Assembly (NCBI GenBank): GCA_047619465.1
Contig: JBLHJW010000008.1
Span: 1 to 30,407, forward strand
DNA length: 30,407 nt
Direction of reading: 5' to 3'
DNA from: CAYHDV01 sp047619465
Lineage (GTDB): Bacteria > Patescibacteriota > Minisyncoccia > Phycocordibacterales > CSBR16-119
Shown: in pieces, positions 1 to 9,234 of the stretch
How positions within the stretch are numbered: position 1 is the first letter of the stretch
How the letters are laid out: each line of letters opens with the position of its first letter
The notes under the pieces: generated by a model
Told to the model about the DNA's origin: nothing
The model's database searches: none
What the model saw: only the letters and a program-made list of their open reading frames with translations
Translations under genes and position numbers: made by a program

Positions 1-233
1 TTTTGAGCTTTTGTTTTTGGCGCTCGTTTTGCTGGCGCTTTTTTCACAGCTACCTTCTTAACAGGATTTTCAACTTTCTTTTTTGTGGTTTTGGCAACCT
101 TTTTTTTCACACTGACCTTATTGGTCGTGAGTGCTTTTTTTACTGCGGTCTTGGCCCCCGCTTTCTTGACCGAACTAGCTTTACTAGTTTTAGGCTTTGA
201 TATTTTTTTAGTTGTAGCTTTTTTTGTTGCCAT
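1..233 (-). CDS. Lysine/alanine-rich protein N-terminus, probably RpoD (partial)
   Basis: The first 77 codons of a minus-strand gene run off the left edge. The protein starts MATKKATTKK and is nearly all Lys, Ala, Thr, Val, Pro and Ser with repeated KKA/KKV/PAK units, so it is a disordered, highly basic tail. The ATG lies 15 nt after the dnaG stop, so the two genes are almost certainly co-transcribed. In many bacteria dnaG is followed by rpoD, and CPR sigma factors often begin with such a basic tail; that makes primary sigma factor RpoD my best guess. A histone H1-like DNA-binding protein would look the same over this stretch. No sigma region is inside the window. No Shine-Dalgarno motif precedes the ATG. 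Confidence 0.6.
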   Translation of the reverse strand, partial: MATKKATTKKISKPKTSKASSVKKAGAKTAVKKALTTNKVSVKKKVAKTTKKKVENPVKKVAVKKAPAKRAPKTKAQ

Positions 234-248
234 ATAATAAATATATTA

Positions 249-1934
249 TTAATTATTATTAATATTTCTCAAAATTTCTTGATATTGTTTAAAAACTTCA
301 TCACCAGCTCCTTCTTTGATTTTTTTCTCCAGATCAGCTAGTCGGTTTTTATTACTTGAATTTTCGGCTTCTTTCACATATAAAGTAAAGTCTGAAAGCA
401 GTTTCTTTTCATCATCTTTATAAACCTCTTCTATCTCAAACATTAGGGCATTCTTTTTGATTTGATCAAATGAATTTATTATATCCTGAATGAATTCATT
501 TTCAACCTCTTTTGGTAAATTCTTTACTTCCCGCTCAACCAAAAGAGCAAACATTCCAGCCACCATTTTCTTGATCTGAGCATCTTTGTCAACACTTCGA
601 ACAGAGGCCTTTTCTCTGGTTTCTATTTTTTCTTCTTTTAAAGTAAATCCTGCAATTGTTTTCTTTAGGTCGCTCTGGATACTTTCTTCATTTATATTGG
701 TTATACCTGAAATTTCCCTGACAAACGAAGCTCTCTCCATTGAACTTTCCAAAAGACCAACCAGTGGAAGAATTTTATCTTGAATTTTCTTACCAACAAA
801 CCGAACATCTTTCTCTTTTTCAACAATGTATTTAGTTAGAAAAAGAATACTGTGTTCAGATTTTTGAAGAACATTCTTCCAAGTCTCTACGCCATCCAAA
901 GATATAATATCTGCTGGATCTTTTCCTTCTGGAAGTTTAGCTGTTTTGGACTCCATCCCAAGAGACAGACATATTCTCGCCGCTCGATACATTGCCTTCA
1001 GTCCAGCAGCGTCGCTATCAAAAGCCAACACAACATTATTGGAAAGCCTTTTAATTATTCCAAAATGATTTAGGGTGTCTCCTTTGGAGATTTTGTCTGT
1101 AAGTGCTGTTCCAGATGAGGCTACAGTGTTTGAAAACCCAGCCTGGTGTGAAAGAAGTAAGTCTAATTGACCTTCCACAAGAACAGAAAATCCCATTTTC
1201 CTTATAGAATCTTTCGCAACATGAAGACCGTACAATATATCTGACTTCTGAAAGAGTGGAGTTTCTGGACTGTTTAAGTATTTTGCAGCCTTTTCATCTT
1301 CGCCCATAGCTCTACCGGAAAAAGCTATCGGCCGTCCACTAGTGTCAAAGATTGGAAATACAACTCTGTCTCTAAACCTGTCATAGGTACTTCCGTTTCC
1401 TTCTTTTATAAGACCAACAAGTATTTGATCTTTTTTGTCTACCCCCAATGAGGTTAGATGATCAAAAAGAACTCTCCAGTCGTTTGGCGCATAGCCAACT
1501 CGAAAATCTTTAGCTGTCGATTCTTCAACACCGCGACTCTTCATGTAGTCTTTTGCTGACTGTGTTTCTTGGTAAGTTTTCTCAAAGAATAGAGTGGCCT
1601 GTTCCATAATCTTGAACAGGTGATCCATTGTCTCCTTCTTTTCTCCAGTGTATTGCGTAAGAGTCACTCCAGCTCTTTGAGCTAAAACGTTTAAAGCCCC
1701 CCTGAAGTCCAATCCTTCGAACTCCTGAACAAACGAAAATATGTCCCCTTTTGCCCCACAACCAAAACAATAATAACTTCCCCTGTCTGGAGAAACATGA
1801 AAGCTTGGTGTTTTTTCATTATGAAAAGGACAGACCGCTTTATGATTTTTTCCAGCAGGAAAAACAGATATATAAGATGACACAACGTCAACTATAGATA
1901 ATCTATCTTTAATTTGCTCTTTTGGATCAATCAT
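249..1934 (-). CDS. dnaG: DNA primase DnaG
   Basis: Primase that makes RNA primers at the replication fork. The 561-aa protein begins with the CHC2 zinc finger (C35, H38, C56, C59). The primase core with the TOPRIM fold follows: the acidic EG..D motif is at 254-258 (EGQLD), the DxD metal site is DSDAAG at 306-311, and PEGKDPADI follows near 335-343. The region after about 400 is a short, Lys/Glu-rich helical C-terminus, presumably the helicase-binding part, which is weakly conserved. The length is slightly below the usual 580-640 aa. It is preceded by the duplicated element at 1935-2025 and followed 15 nt later by the lysine-rich gene, so it may head a dnaG-rpoD unit. The ATG start is supported by the conserved element ending exactly at it. 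Confidence 0.96.
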   Translation of the reverse strand: MIDPKEQIKDRLSIVDVVSSYISVFPAGKNHKAVCPFHNEKTPSFHVSPDRGSYYCFGCGAKGDIFSFVQEFEGLDFRGALNVLAQRAGVTLTQYTGEKKETMDHLFKIMEQATLFFEKTYQETQSAKDYMKSRGVEESTAKDFRVGYAPNDWRVLFDHLTSLGVDKKDQILVGLIKEGNGSTYDRFRDRVVFPIFDTSGRPIAFSGRAMGEDEKAAKYLNSPETPLFQKSDILYGLHVAKDSIRKMGFSVLVEGQLDLLLSHQAGFSNTVASSGTALTDKISKGDTLNHFGIIKRLSNNVVLAFDSDAAGLKAMYRAARICLSLGMESKTAKLPEGKDPADIISLDGVETWKNVLQKSEHSILFLTKYIVEKEKDVRFVGKKIQDKILPLVGLLESSMERASFVREISGITNINEESIQSDLKKTIAGFTLKEEKIETREKASVRSVDKDAQIKKMVAGMFALLVEREVKNLPKEVENEFIQDIINSFDQIKKNALMFEIEEVYKDDEKKLLSDFTLYVKEAENSSNKNRLADLEKKIKEGAGDEVFKQYQEILRNINNN

Positions 1935-2025
1935 AATTTTTAGTGAAGAGCGATTAAGAGCTTGCTCATAAATCGTCTAAGCGACGAAATTATATGAGAT
2001 GAGCCCTTACTTAATGCTCTTATAA
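1935..2025 (-). promoter_or_regulatory. Duplicated leader/regulatory element, copy A (dnaG)
   Basis: A near-identical partner lies at 23676-23770 before nusB. Three blocks are shared: 21 nt touching the ATG (1935-1955, identical), 32 nt at 1972-2003 (one mismatch) and 10 nt at 2016-2025 (identical). Read on the minus strand, the middle block holds a CGTC-GCTTA-GACG hairpin inside a larger CTCATA/TATGAG stem. AAGAGC at the far end can pair with GCTCTT near the start codon, and in this copy ATTAAG/CTTAAT extends that stem. The middle block also contains TATAAT and the far block contains TATAAG, so either could be a -10 box. It may therefore be a structured 5' UTR, a promoter with operator, or both. 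No Shine-Dalgarno motif is visible; the start context is CACTAAAAATT-ATG. Confidence 0.75.
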
Positions 2026-2146
2026 TGTTTTAATACTCTTACATTTCAAGAGAGAAACAGGCGGCAACTTTTCTTGCATCCAATTTAAATAAACCAAAAA
2101 TATAGGACCAACTTTGTAATCTATATATATTTTTTAATTTATTCTA

Positions 2147-5100
2147 TTATTCATTTTCCTCTAGATCTTCAACCTCTGCAACTTTTTTCCGTATTCCTGT
2201 TCCAGCTGGAATTAGTCTTCCAATAATAACATTCTCCTTCAAACCTCTTAGGTCATCGACACCTCTTTTCACTGCGTTAGCGATAAGAACTCGTGAAGTG
2301 TTCTGGAACGAAGCAGCTGACAGCCAGCTCTTTGCAGAAAGTGAGACTTGAGTAATTCCAAGAAGTATTACATCAGCCTCCGCTAGAACACCCCCATCTT
2401 TTTTAATCTTTTCGTTTTCATCATGAAGCTGAATTGATTCAACTTTTGTTCCAACAGAAAGTGATGAATCTCCTGATTCAGTAATAAGCCTTCGTGAAAA
2501 CATTTGTTTAACGATAACCTCAAGGTGCTTCTTTGCAATAGGAGCCCCTTGTAGCTGGTATACCTTGTTAATCTCGTTAATAACATATTGTTCTGCCATG
2601 TCCTGCCCTCCATACTTAAATAGCTCTTGAAGATTTGCAGACCCATCTGTAAGCAACTGTCCGGGAGTTATCTCCTGTCCTTTTGAAACAACAGAGATTC
2701 TGTGTGGCTGCATAACATAGATAATTGTATTTGTTCCTTTAACTTTTGTTTCTGAAAGTACGGTTATCGTCTTCTTACCCTCTTCTTCTTTAACCTCCAC
2801 AACGACACCATTTGTCTGGTTTACAGTTGCTGGGTTTTTTGGAGTTCTTCGATCAAAAACCTCTTCAACACGAGGAAGACCCTGAGTAATATCAGCTCCT
2901 CCGGCAACACCTCCCTGGTGGAAGGTTCTAAGGGTAAGCTGTGTTCCAGGTTCTCCAATAGCTTGAGCAGCTATAATACCTATAGCTTCTCCTATTTTAA
3001 CATTTTCGCCTCGTGCAAGGTCCAACCCGTAACACTTCCGACAAACTCCATGAAGTAGAGCACACGTAAGTGGTGTGTGAATTGCAACTTCAATAATTCC
3101 CTTATCTTCAATTTCTTTTGCAATTTCTTTGGTTATAACTGTGCCTTTTTTGTACAGTGTTTTACCATCTGGAGTTTCAATACTCTTAGCCGCAGTTCGA
3201 CCATAGATATTTTTTGATAAAGGAATTTCCAGACCTGAAATATTTTCTTCTTTAGCGACAATATGATCTTTTGTTTTACAGTCCTCTTCATTTATAACAA
3301 CATCTTGAGCAACGTCTACAAGGCGCCGTGTTAGATATCCAGCCTGAGCTGTCTTTAGAGCTGTATCGGCAAGACCCTTTCTAGATCCATGAGTTGTAAT
3401 AAAGTAGTCAATCGGAGAAAGACCTTCCTTGTATGACCGAACAATAGGAAACTCAAGTGGTCTACCTTGTGTATTAACAATAGTTCCCTTCATACCAGCC
3501 ATCTGAGTAATTTGATGAAGAGCACCTCTGGCTCCAGAAGTAATCATGTCGTAAGTTGAACTTCTTTTATCCAAAGAAGGAACCATAACATCCTGTATTT
3601 CATTTTTGATACGATCCCATAGAGAAATAATTTTTCTATATTTCTCATCCTCAGAAAGAAGACCTTCATTGAACTGGTTTCTGATTTCAACATCTTCAGC
3701 TCGTCCTTTTGCAATAATTGCATCTTTTTCTTCTGGAACATTTACGTTGTCGATACTCCAAGTAGTTCCTGATTTTGTAGAATACTGATAACCAAATCTC
3801 TTGATAGCGTCTAGAACTTTCGGTGTATCTGCGATTCCGTAGTGAGCAATAAGCTGGTCTACCAAGTCTGACAATCTTTTCTTTGTCATTTCTTCATTTA
3901 TATAAGGAAAATCCTTAGGAAGAACAGAGTTGAAGAAAAGTCTACCAACAGAAGTCTCAAAGATTCCCTCATTAAACTGGGCATATCTTTCGCTGTCTGT
4001 TGCTTTTACATTTATTTTTGCGCGGAAATCAATAACTCCATAGTCATAAGCAGCCATCGCCTCGTTTGGTGATGAGAAATACATTCCTTCACCCTTTTCT
4101 TTATCAAGATCCTTTGTCATCCAGTAACATCCTAGAACCATGTCTAGAACTGGACTAACAATAGGTGTTCCGTCTTGAGGCTTGAGCAAGTTTTTATCTG
4201 CGGCCATCAAATCTCTTGCTTCAGCTTGAGCAAGATCAGAAAGAGGAACATGAACAGCCATTTGGTCACCATCGAAGTCAGCGTTAAACGCAGAACATGT
4301 AAGTGGGTGAAGTTGAATAGCCTTTCCTTCAATAAGGATAGGGTTGAATGCTTGAATACCTAGACGGTGAAGTGTTGGAGCACGGTTAAGTAGAACGTAC
4401 TTCCCTTCAATAACCTCTTCTAGAATCGCCCAGACCTCTGGAACACCATCTTCTATGAGTTTATTTGCCCCTCTAATATTAAATGCCAATTCTCTCTCCA
4501 AAACCTTTCCAATAACAAAAGGTCGGAAAAGCTCCATAGCCATTCTCTTTGGAATACCACACTGATTCATCTTCAGACTAGCACCAACAACAATAACGGA
4601 TCGTCCTGAGTAGTCTACACGCTTACCAAGAAGGTTTTGCCTAAACAAACCTTGTTTAGACTTCAGGTTGTCAGCAAGTGATTTTAGAGCACGTCGTTGT
4701 GCTTGGTTCATAGCTGAATCTCCGTGCTTTGCTATTGAGTTATCAATAAGTGCATCAACAGCCTCTTGCATAATTCTTTTTTCATTTCGAAGAATTACAT
4801 CAGGAGCTCCAATTCCTTTTAGTTTTTTAAGTCTATTATTTCTGTTAATTACACGACGGTATAGATCGTTCAAGTCAGAGGTGGCGTGTCGACCGCCATC
4901 TAGAGCAACCATAGGCCGAAGAGCTGGAGGTATAACTGGGATAGTTGTCATAAACATCCATTCTGGACGAACTTTTGCGTGCATCATTGATCTAACTAAA
5001 GAGATTCTTTTCTTTAGTTTTACTTTTTCTATTGAGTTTGCAGATTCAATCTCTTTCTCAAGCTTTTCTTTGAAAACAGGGAGGTCTAAACCTTTGAAAA

Positions 5101-5797
5101 GATTATAGATAGCTTCAGCTCCAATATTTGCTTCAAAAACAGATGAGTACCGAAGAACAACATGGTGGTACTGGGCCTCTGAAAGCACAACTCCTGTTTG
5201 CAGTTCAGCAAGTTCTTTTTTTGCAGTATCAAGAAGTTCTTTTAGTTGATCTTTAGTGTCTTCATTTTTTGCAACTTTTACTTTTGACTTATATTCTATA
5301 TCCAAATCTTTAAGGATTTGTTGTTTCTCTGAGTCGTAAACTTTGGTTATTATGTATCCGGCAAAGTAAATAACTTTTTCTAAATCAGCAACAGAAATAC
5401 CAAGCATCATACTCATCCGAGATGGCACTCCTCTAAGGAACCATATGTGAGCTACGGGGCTCGCCAAGTCAATATGACCCATTCGCTCACGTCGAACTAC
5501 AGATCTTGTAACTTCTACTCCACATTTTTCACAAGTAATATCTTTGTACTTGATTCCTCTGTATTTTTTACAGTAACATTCATAATCTTTCTCAGGACCA
5601 AAAATCCTTTCATCAAACAGACCTTGTCGCTCTGAGCGACCAGTTCTATAGTTTATTGTTTCTGGTTTTGTAACTTCACCATGAGACCATTCGTGAATCC
5701 TGTCTGGAGACGCAATAGATAGTGAGATGTTATCAAAGTGTTCTAAATTTTTTATTCCGCGTATATCCATAAGCCTATTTTTTATCTTCGTTAACAT
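2147..5797 (-). CDS. rpoC: DNA-directed RNA polymerase subunit beta' (RpoC)
   Basis: Catalytic beta' subunit of RNA polymerase, 1216 aa. The N-terminal zinc-binding cysteines (ECYC and CEKC) lie around residues 72-92. The invariant magnesium-binding motif NADFDGDQM is present, as is the trigger-loop region (GSRKGLADTALKTAQAGY). A C-terminal zinc-site segment (CALLHGVCRKCYG) follows, then the bridge/jaw region with GEPGTQLTLRTFHQGG. The ATG at 5797 overlaps the rpoB end by 23 nt; an alternative ATG at 5770 sits 4 nt after the rpoB TAG. I keep the upstream start because the MLTKIKNRL leader looks like a normal CPR RpoC beginning. Overlap or near-abutment implies translational coupling with rpoB. 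No clear terminator hairpin is visible between the stop and the dnaG element. Confidence 0.98.
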   Translation of the reverse strand: MLTKIKNRLMDIRGIKNLEHFDNISLSIASPDRIHEWSHGEVTKPETINYRTGRSERQGLFDERIFGPEKDYECYCKKYRGIKYKDITCEKCGVEVTRSVVRRERMGHIDLASPVAHIWFLRGVPSRMSMMLGISVADLEKVIYFAGYIITKVYDSEKQQILKDLDIEYKSKVKVAKNEDTKDQLKELLDTAKKELAELQTGVVLSEAQYHHVVLRYSSVFEANIGAEAIYNLFKGLDLPVFKEKLEKEIESANSIEKVKLKKRISLVRSMMHAKVRPEWMFMTTIPVIPPALRPMVALDGGRHATSDLNDLYRRVINRNNRLKKLKGIGAPDVILRNEKRIMQEAVDALIDNSIAKHGDSAMNQAQRRALKSLADNLKSKQGLFRQNLLGKRVDYSGRSVIVVGASLKMNQCGIPKRMAMELFRPFVIGKVLERELAFNIRGANKLIEDGVPEVWAILEEVIEGKYVLLNRAPTLHRLGIQAFNPILIEGKAIQLHPLTCSAFNADFDGDQMAVHVPLSDLAQAEARDLMAADKNLLKPQDGTPIVSPVLDMVLGCYWMTKDLDKEKGEGMYFSSPNEAMAAYDYGVIDFRAKINVKATDSERYAQFNEGIFETSVGRLFFNSVLPKDFPYINEEMTKKRLSDLVDQLIAHYGIADTPKVLDAIKRFGYQYSTKSGTTWSIDNVNVPEEKDAIIAKGRAEDVEIRNQFNEGLLSEDEKYRKIISLWDRIKNEIQDVMVPSLDKRSSTYDMITSGARGALHQITQMAGMKGTIVNTQGRPLEFPIVRSYKEGLSPIDYFITTHGSRKGLADTALKTAQAGYLTRRLVDVAQDVVINEEDCKTKDHIVAKEENISGLEIPLSKNIYGRTAAKSIETPDGKTLYKKGTVITKEIAKEIEDKGIIEVAIHTPLTCALLHGVCRKCYGLDLARGENVKIGEAIGIIAAQAIGEPGTQLTLRTFHQGGVAGGADITQGLPRVEEVFDRRTPKNPATVNQTNGVVVEVKEEEGKKTITVLSETKVKGTNTIIYVMQPHRISVVSKGQEITPGQLLTDGSANLQELFKYGGQDMAEQYVINEINKVYQLQGAPIAKKHLEVIVKQMFSRRLITESGDSSLSVGTKVESIQLHDENEKIKKDGGVLAEADVILLGITQVSLSAKSWLSAASFQNTSRVLIANAVKRGVDDLRGLKENVIIGRLIPAGTGIRKKVAEVEDLEENE

Positions 5798-8700
5798 TAA
5801 GTTCTACATCAAGAGCAAGACCACGTAGGTAGTTCATCATAACGTTGAATGACGCTGGTGTGTGTGGTTCTTTTATTTCTTCTCCTCGAATTATAGAATC
5901 AAATGCTTCAGAACGTCCGACAATATCGTCTGATTTAATAGTCATCATCTCTCTCAAAGTATGAGAAGCACCATAACCTTCTAGTGCCCACACTTCCATT
6001 TCTCCAAATCTCTGTCCTCCATTTTGAGCTTTACCTCCCAATGGCTGCTGAGTAATAAGTGAGTATGGACCAATAGATCGTGCATGCATCTTGTCTTCTA
6101 TCATGTGGTGAAGTTTAAGTATGTACATATATCCGACAGCAACGTCCTGAGCAAAAGACTCACCTGTTAGTCCGTCGTATAGAGTCATTTTACCGTCTCG
6201 GGAAAGACCAGCTTTTTCTAGCTCGTCTCGGATTTCTCCATCTGTAGCCCCTCCAAAAGCAGGAACAATAGCTTGATAACCAAGCTCTTCTGCGGCCATT
6301 CCTAGGTGAAGCTCTAGAATCTGTCCTAGGTTCATTCGAGATGGAATTCCAAGTGGCGTCAAAACAACATCCACAGGCTTACCGTCTGCCATGTATGGCA
6401 TATCTTCCTCAGGCATAATAATCGAGATAACTCCCTTGTTACCATGTCGTCCGGCTAGCTTATCACCAACCTGAATATTTCTTAGTTGAGCAACTTCTAT
6501 AATAATTTTCTTAATAATTCCAGACTCCATATTGTGACCAAGCTCTCTTGAGAAAACTCGAACATTTATGATTCGTCCATCTTGGCCTTTACCAATTCTA
6601 AGTGATGAGTCTTTTACGTCTCGTGCCTTTTCAGCAAAAATGGATCGTAGAAGCCTCTCTTCTGGTGTAAGTTCTGTTTCTCCTTTTGGAGTAATTTTTC
6701 CAACAAGTAGATCGTTTTCTCGAACCTCAGCACCTACACGGATTATTCCATCTTCGTCTAGATCTTTCAACTTCAACTCTCCAACGTTTGGAATATCTCG
6801 TGTTGTAGATTCAGGGCCAAGCTTAGTATCACGGACAAGACAAGTATGCTCTTCAACATAAATAGAAGTAAACTTACTATTTTTTACAAGTCTTTCTGAG
6901 ATAATAATAGCATCTTCGTAGTTCTGACCATGCCATGGCATGAATGCAACCAATGCATTTTGACCTAGAGCTGCCTGACCTCCTTCAGTAGAAGAAGTGT
7001 CTGCAAGAACGTCTCCTCTTTTTACTTTTGTCCCGGCAAGAACTGCTGGACGCTGTCTAAGTAGGGATGATTTTGCTGTTCGAATTGATTGAATTAGTTT
7101 ATATGTTTTTTCTCCTGACTTTCCTTTCATAGAAACTCTTGTAGAGTCAGAATAAGTAACTTCTCCGTCCTCTTCAGCAATAATAATTCTTCCTGAGTCA
7201 TGAGCAACTATTTTCTCCATACCAGTAGCAACAATTGGAGCTTCTGGAACAATCAATGGAACCCCTTGTTTTTGCATGTTCGATCCCATAAGCGCACGGT
7301 TCGCATCGTCGTGCTCAAGGAAAGGAATCATAGATGTTGCAAGAGAGAATGCTTGAGTTTGAGCAATATCGATAAAATCAAGATCATTCTTAGCGACAAG
7401 TCCCGGGACTGCTTTCGCTCTTGATTCTGCAAAATCTATTGTGATGTTTCCTTTGTCGTCATATGGTGTAGAAGCATGAGCAATATTATACTTCTCCTCT
7501 TCAAGACCATTTAGATAAACAATTTCTTTTGTAATTTTACCTTTCTTTACCACAGCATATGGAGTTTCAATTATTCCAAAGTGGTTTGGCTTTGCATATG
7601 TAGCAAGGTGGAGAACAAGACCAATGTTTGGACCTTCTGGTGTGTGAATTGGACAAACTCGTCCGTAGTGTGATGTGTGAACATCTCTAACTTCAATAGA
7701 AGCTCTTTCTCGTGTAAGTCCTCCGGGTCCAAGAGCCGTAAGAAGACGAAGGTGCTCGATCTCTGAAAGAACATTCTCTTGGTCCATAAACTGTGATAGC
7801 TGGTTGGTTGTGAAAAACTCCTTGATTCTAGCCTGAAGCGGCCGTTGGTTTACGATATGAACAGGAAGAGCAGTGTCAGCATCAATAGTTGACATTCTGT
7901 CTTGAATATTTCTCTTAATTTGAGCAATACCTGTTCGGAACTTCATTTGCATGAGCTCTCCAACATATCGAACCCTTCTTGATCCCAAGTGGTCAATATC
8001 ATCAGCTTTTGCTTTTGGATCGGCATTTAGTGTGAATATGTTTTTTACAATAGTTACAACATCATCTTGACTTAGTGTTCGACGATCCATTTCCTTGTCT
8101 GACATATCTTTTTCAAATCTCTTATTAAATCGGAATCGCCCAACAGGAGAGAAGTCATATCTTTCACTGTTAAACAAAACTTCCAAAAAGCCTTTAGCGT
8201 TTTCTGCTGTTGCCATATCTCCGTCTCGAAGTCTCTTATAGATAGCTATATAAGCTTCCTCTGGTGTTTTGTCATCATCAGATTCTAGGTTGAGTTTTAT
8301 AGCAGTCTCATGAACCTTGTCCCCTTTGAACATCTTTTCAATTTCGCTGTCTGTGTTCAATCCAAAAAGTCGAAGAAGTGCAGTTACTGCAAATTTTCGT
8401 TTTTTATCAATTCGAACATAAGTCAAACCATCCTTGTCTGTTTCAATTTCAATCCAAACTCCTCGAGCTGGAATAATCTTTGCTCCAAAAGTTTTCTTTC
8501 CTTTTACTTCTTGACTGGTGAAAAATACTCCAGATGACCGAGTCAGCTGAGGCACGATTACTCGCTCAACACCGTTCACAATAAACGTTCCCCGAGGAGT
8601 CATCAGAGGGAAATCTGACATAAACAATTCTTGCTTCTTCTCTGAGCCTATAGTTTTATTCTTCAAAGTAACCATTACTTTTAATGGTGCTTCATAAGTA

Positions 8701-8969
8701 AGCTTGTTTACTTTTGTATGATACTCATCATGCTTTGGCTCACCAATAAAGTATGAGTCAAATGAAAGCTCGAACTTCTTTTCTGAATAATCCTTTATAG
8801 GGGAAAATTCCTTAAAAATCTCCTTGATACCTGTTTCAACAAGCCACTTGAATGAATCAGTTTGAGTCTCAAGAAGGTTTGGTGTCTCTACAAGAGGTTC
8901 CTTGTATCGACTGAAATACTTCTTCTCACGCAATGCTGGCGTAAGTACTTTAGTGCTGTTTTTCGACAT
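5775..8969 (-). CDS. rpoB: DNA-directed RNA polymerase subunit beta (RpoB)
   Basis: Beta subunit of RNA polymerase, 1064 aa, at the short end for the family because it lacks the large lineage-specific insertions of proteobacterial RpoB. Conserved blocks include the rifampicin-pocket region (SQLSQFMDQ, then LGPGGLTRERASIEVRDVH), the HTPEGPNIGL motif and the C-terminal VGDKLAGRHGNKGVIS segment that contacts the active centre. Within the rifampicin pocket, positions equivalent to E. coli 529 and 531 appear to be Leu and Thr instead of Arg and Ser. The gene has its own promoter (9179-9206) and a leader of about 200 nt with several hairpins. rplJ and rplL are not upstream, unlike the classical arrangement. 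The ATG follows an A/T-only stretch without a Shine-Dalgarno motif. Confidence 0.98.
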   Translation of the reverse strand: MSKNSTKVLTPALREKKYFSRYKEPLVETPNLLETQTDSFKWLVETGIKEIFKEFSPIKDYSEKKFELSFDSYFIGEPKHDEYHTKVNKLTYEAPLKVMVTLKNKTIGSEKKQELFMSDFPLMTPRGTFIVNGVERVIVPQLTRSSGVFFTSQEVKGKKTFGAKIIPARGVWIEIETDKDGLTYVRIDKKRKFAVTALLRLFGLNTDSEIEKMFKGDKVHETAIKLNLESDDDKTPEEAYIAIYKRLRDGDMATAENAKGFLEVLFNSERYDFSPVGRFRFNKRFEKDMSDKEMDRRTLSQDDVVTIVKNIFTLNADPKAKADDIDHLGSRRVRYVGELMQMKFRTGIAQIKRNIQDRMSTIDADTALPVHIVNQRPLQARIKEFFTTNQLSQFMDQENVLSEIEHLRLLTALGPGGLTRERASIEVRDVHTSHYGRVCPIHTPEGPNIGLVLHLATYAKPNHFGIIETPYAVVKKGKITKEIVYLNGLEEEKYNIAHASTPYDDKGNITIDFAESRAKAVPGLVAKNDLDFIDIAQTQAFSLATSMIPFLEHDDANRALMGSNMQKQGVPLIVPEAPIVATGMEKIVAHDSGRIIIAEEDGEVTYSDSTRVSMKGKSGEKTYKLIQSIRTAKSSLLRQRPAVLAGTKVKRGDVLADTSSTEGGQAALGQNALVAFMPWHGQNYEDAIIISERLVKNSKFTSIYVEEHTCLVRDTKLGPESTTRDIPNVGELKLKDLDEDGIIRVGAEVRENDLLVGKITPKGETELTPEERLLRSIFAEKARDVKDSSLRIGKGQDGRIINVRVFSRELGHNMESGIIKKIIIEVAQLRNIQVGDKLAGRHGNKGVISIIMPEEDMPYMADGKPVDVVLTPLGIPSRMNLGQILELHLGMAAEELGYQAIVPAFGGATDGEIRDELEKAGLSRDGKMTLYDGLTGESFAQDVAVGYMYILKLHHMIEDKMHARSIGPYSLITQQPLGGKAQNGGQRFGEMEVWALEGYGASHTLREMMTIKSDDIVGRSEAFDSIIRGEEIKEPHTPASFNVMMNYLRGLALDVELNVNEDKK

Positions 8970-9172
8970 ATATATATTGTTTTGAGTAACAACTCAGAAG
9001 GCGCGTCCGGAGACGCAAAAAAGACGGTATCCATTGGATATCGTTTGCGAACTTTTTAATTTTTCTGATTGATGTTGTTAAGCAAAATTGAAACCACTTA
9101 AATCTGCTTATAATAATAGGCTTTTACACCCTTCACACATAGCGAACCACCAGGACTCAATCAGGCTATAGT
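8970..9172 (-). promoter_or_regulatory. Long structured 5' leader of rpoB
   Basis: Between the predicted rpoB start site (about 9172) and the ATG lie about 200 nt without a gene. On the minus strand it holds an ATAGC/GCTAT-closed stem near the 5' end, then a GCGTC-TCCG-GACGC hairpin with a UNCG-type tetraloop (about 8999-9013), and a GAGT-TGTT-ACTC hairpin a few nt before the AT-rich initiation region. There is no T-run after either hairpin, so these are not plain terminators. A leader this long in such a compact genome suggests post-transcriptional or autogenous control of rpoBC. This is an inference from structure and length. Confidence 0.5.
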
Positions 9173-9178
9173 GGAGGT

Positions 9179-9206
9179 AGTATATCAAAAGATGGTCGGA
9201 AGTCAA
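9179..9206 (-). promoter_or_regulatory. rpoB promoter
   Basis: On the minus strand TTGACT (9201-9206) and TATACT (9179-9184) are 16 nt apart, with an extended -10 TG (TGATATACT). It lies 28 bp or more past the end of the small membrane-protein gene and points to rpoB. Confidence 0.75.
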
Positions 9207-9234
9207 GCTGTTTAGAGCTTTATCTCTGAGACCA

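Noticed and set aside
4668..5108. A 146-codon open frame antisense to rpoC
   Set aside because: It lies entirely within the conserved rpoC coding sequence on the other strand, its composition (Ser/Arg/Phe-rich) is typical of an antisense shadow, and it has no promoter or family resemblance.
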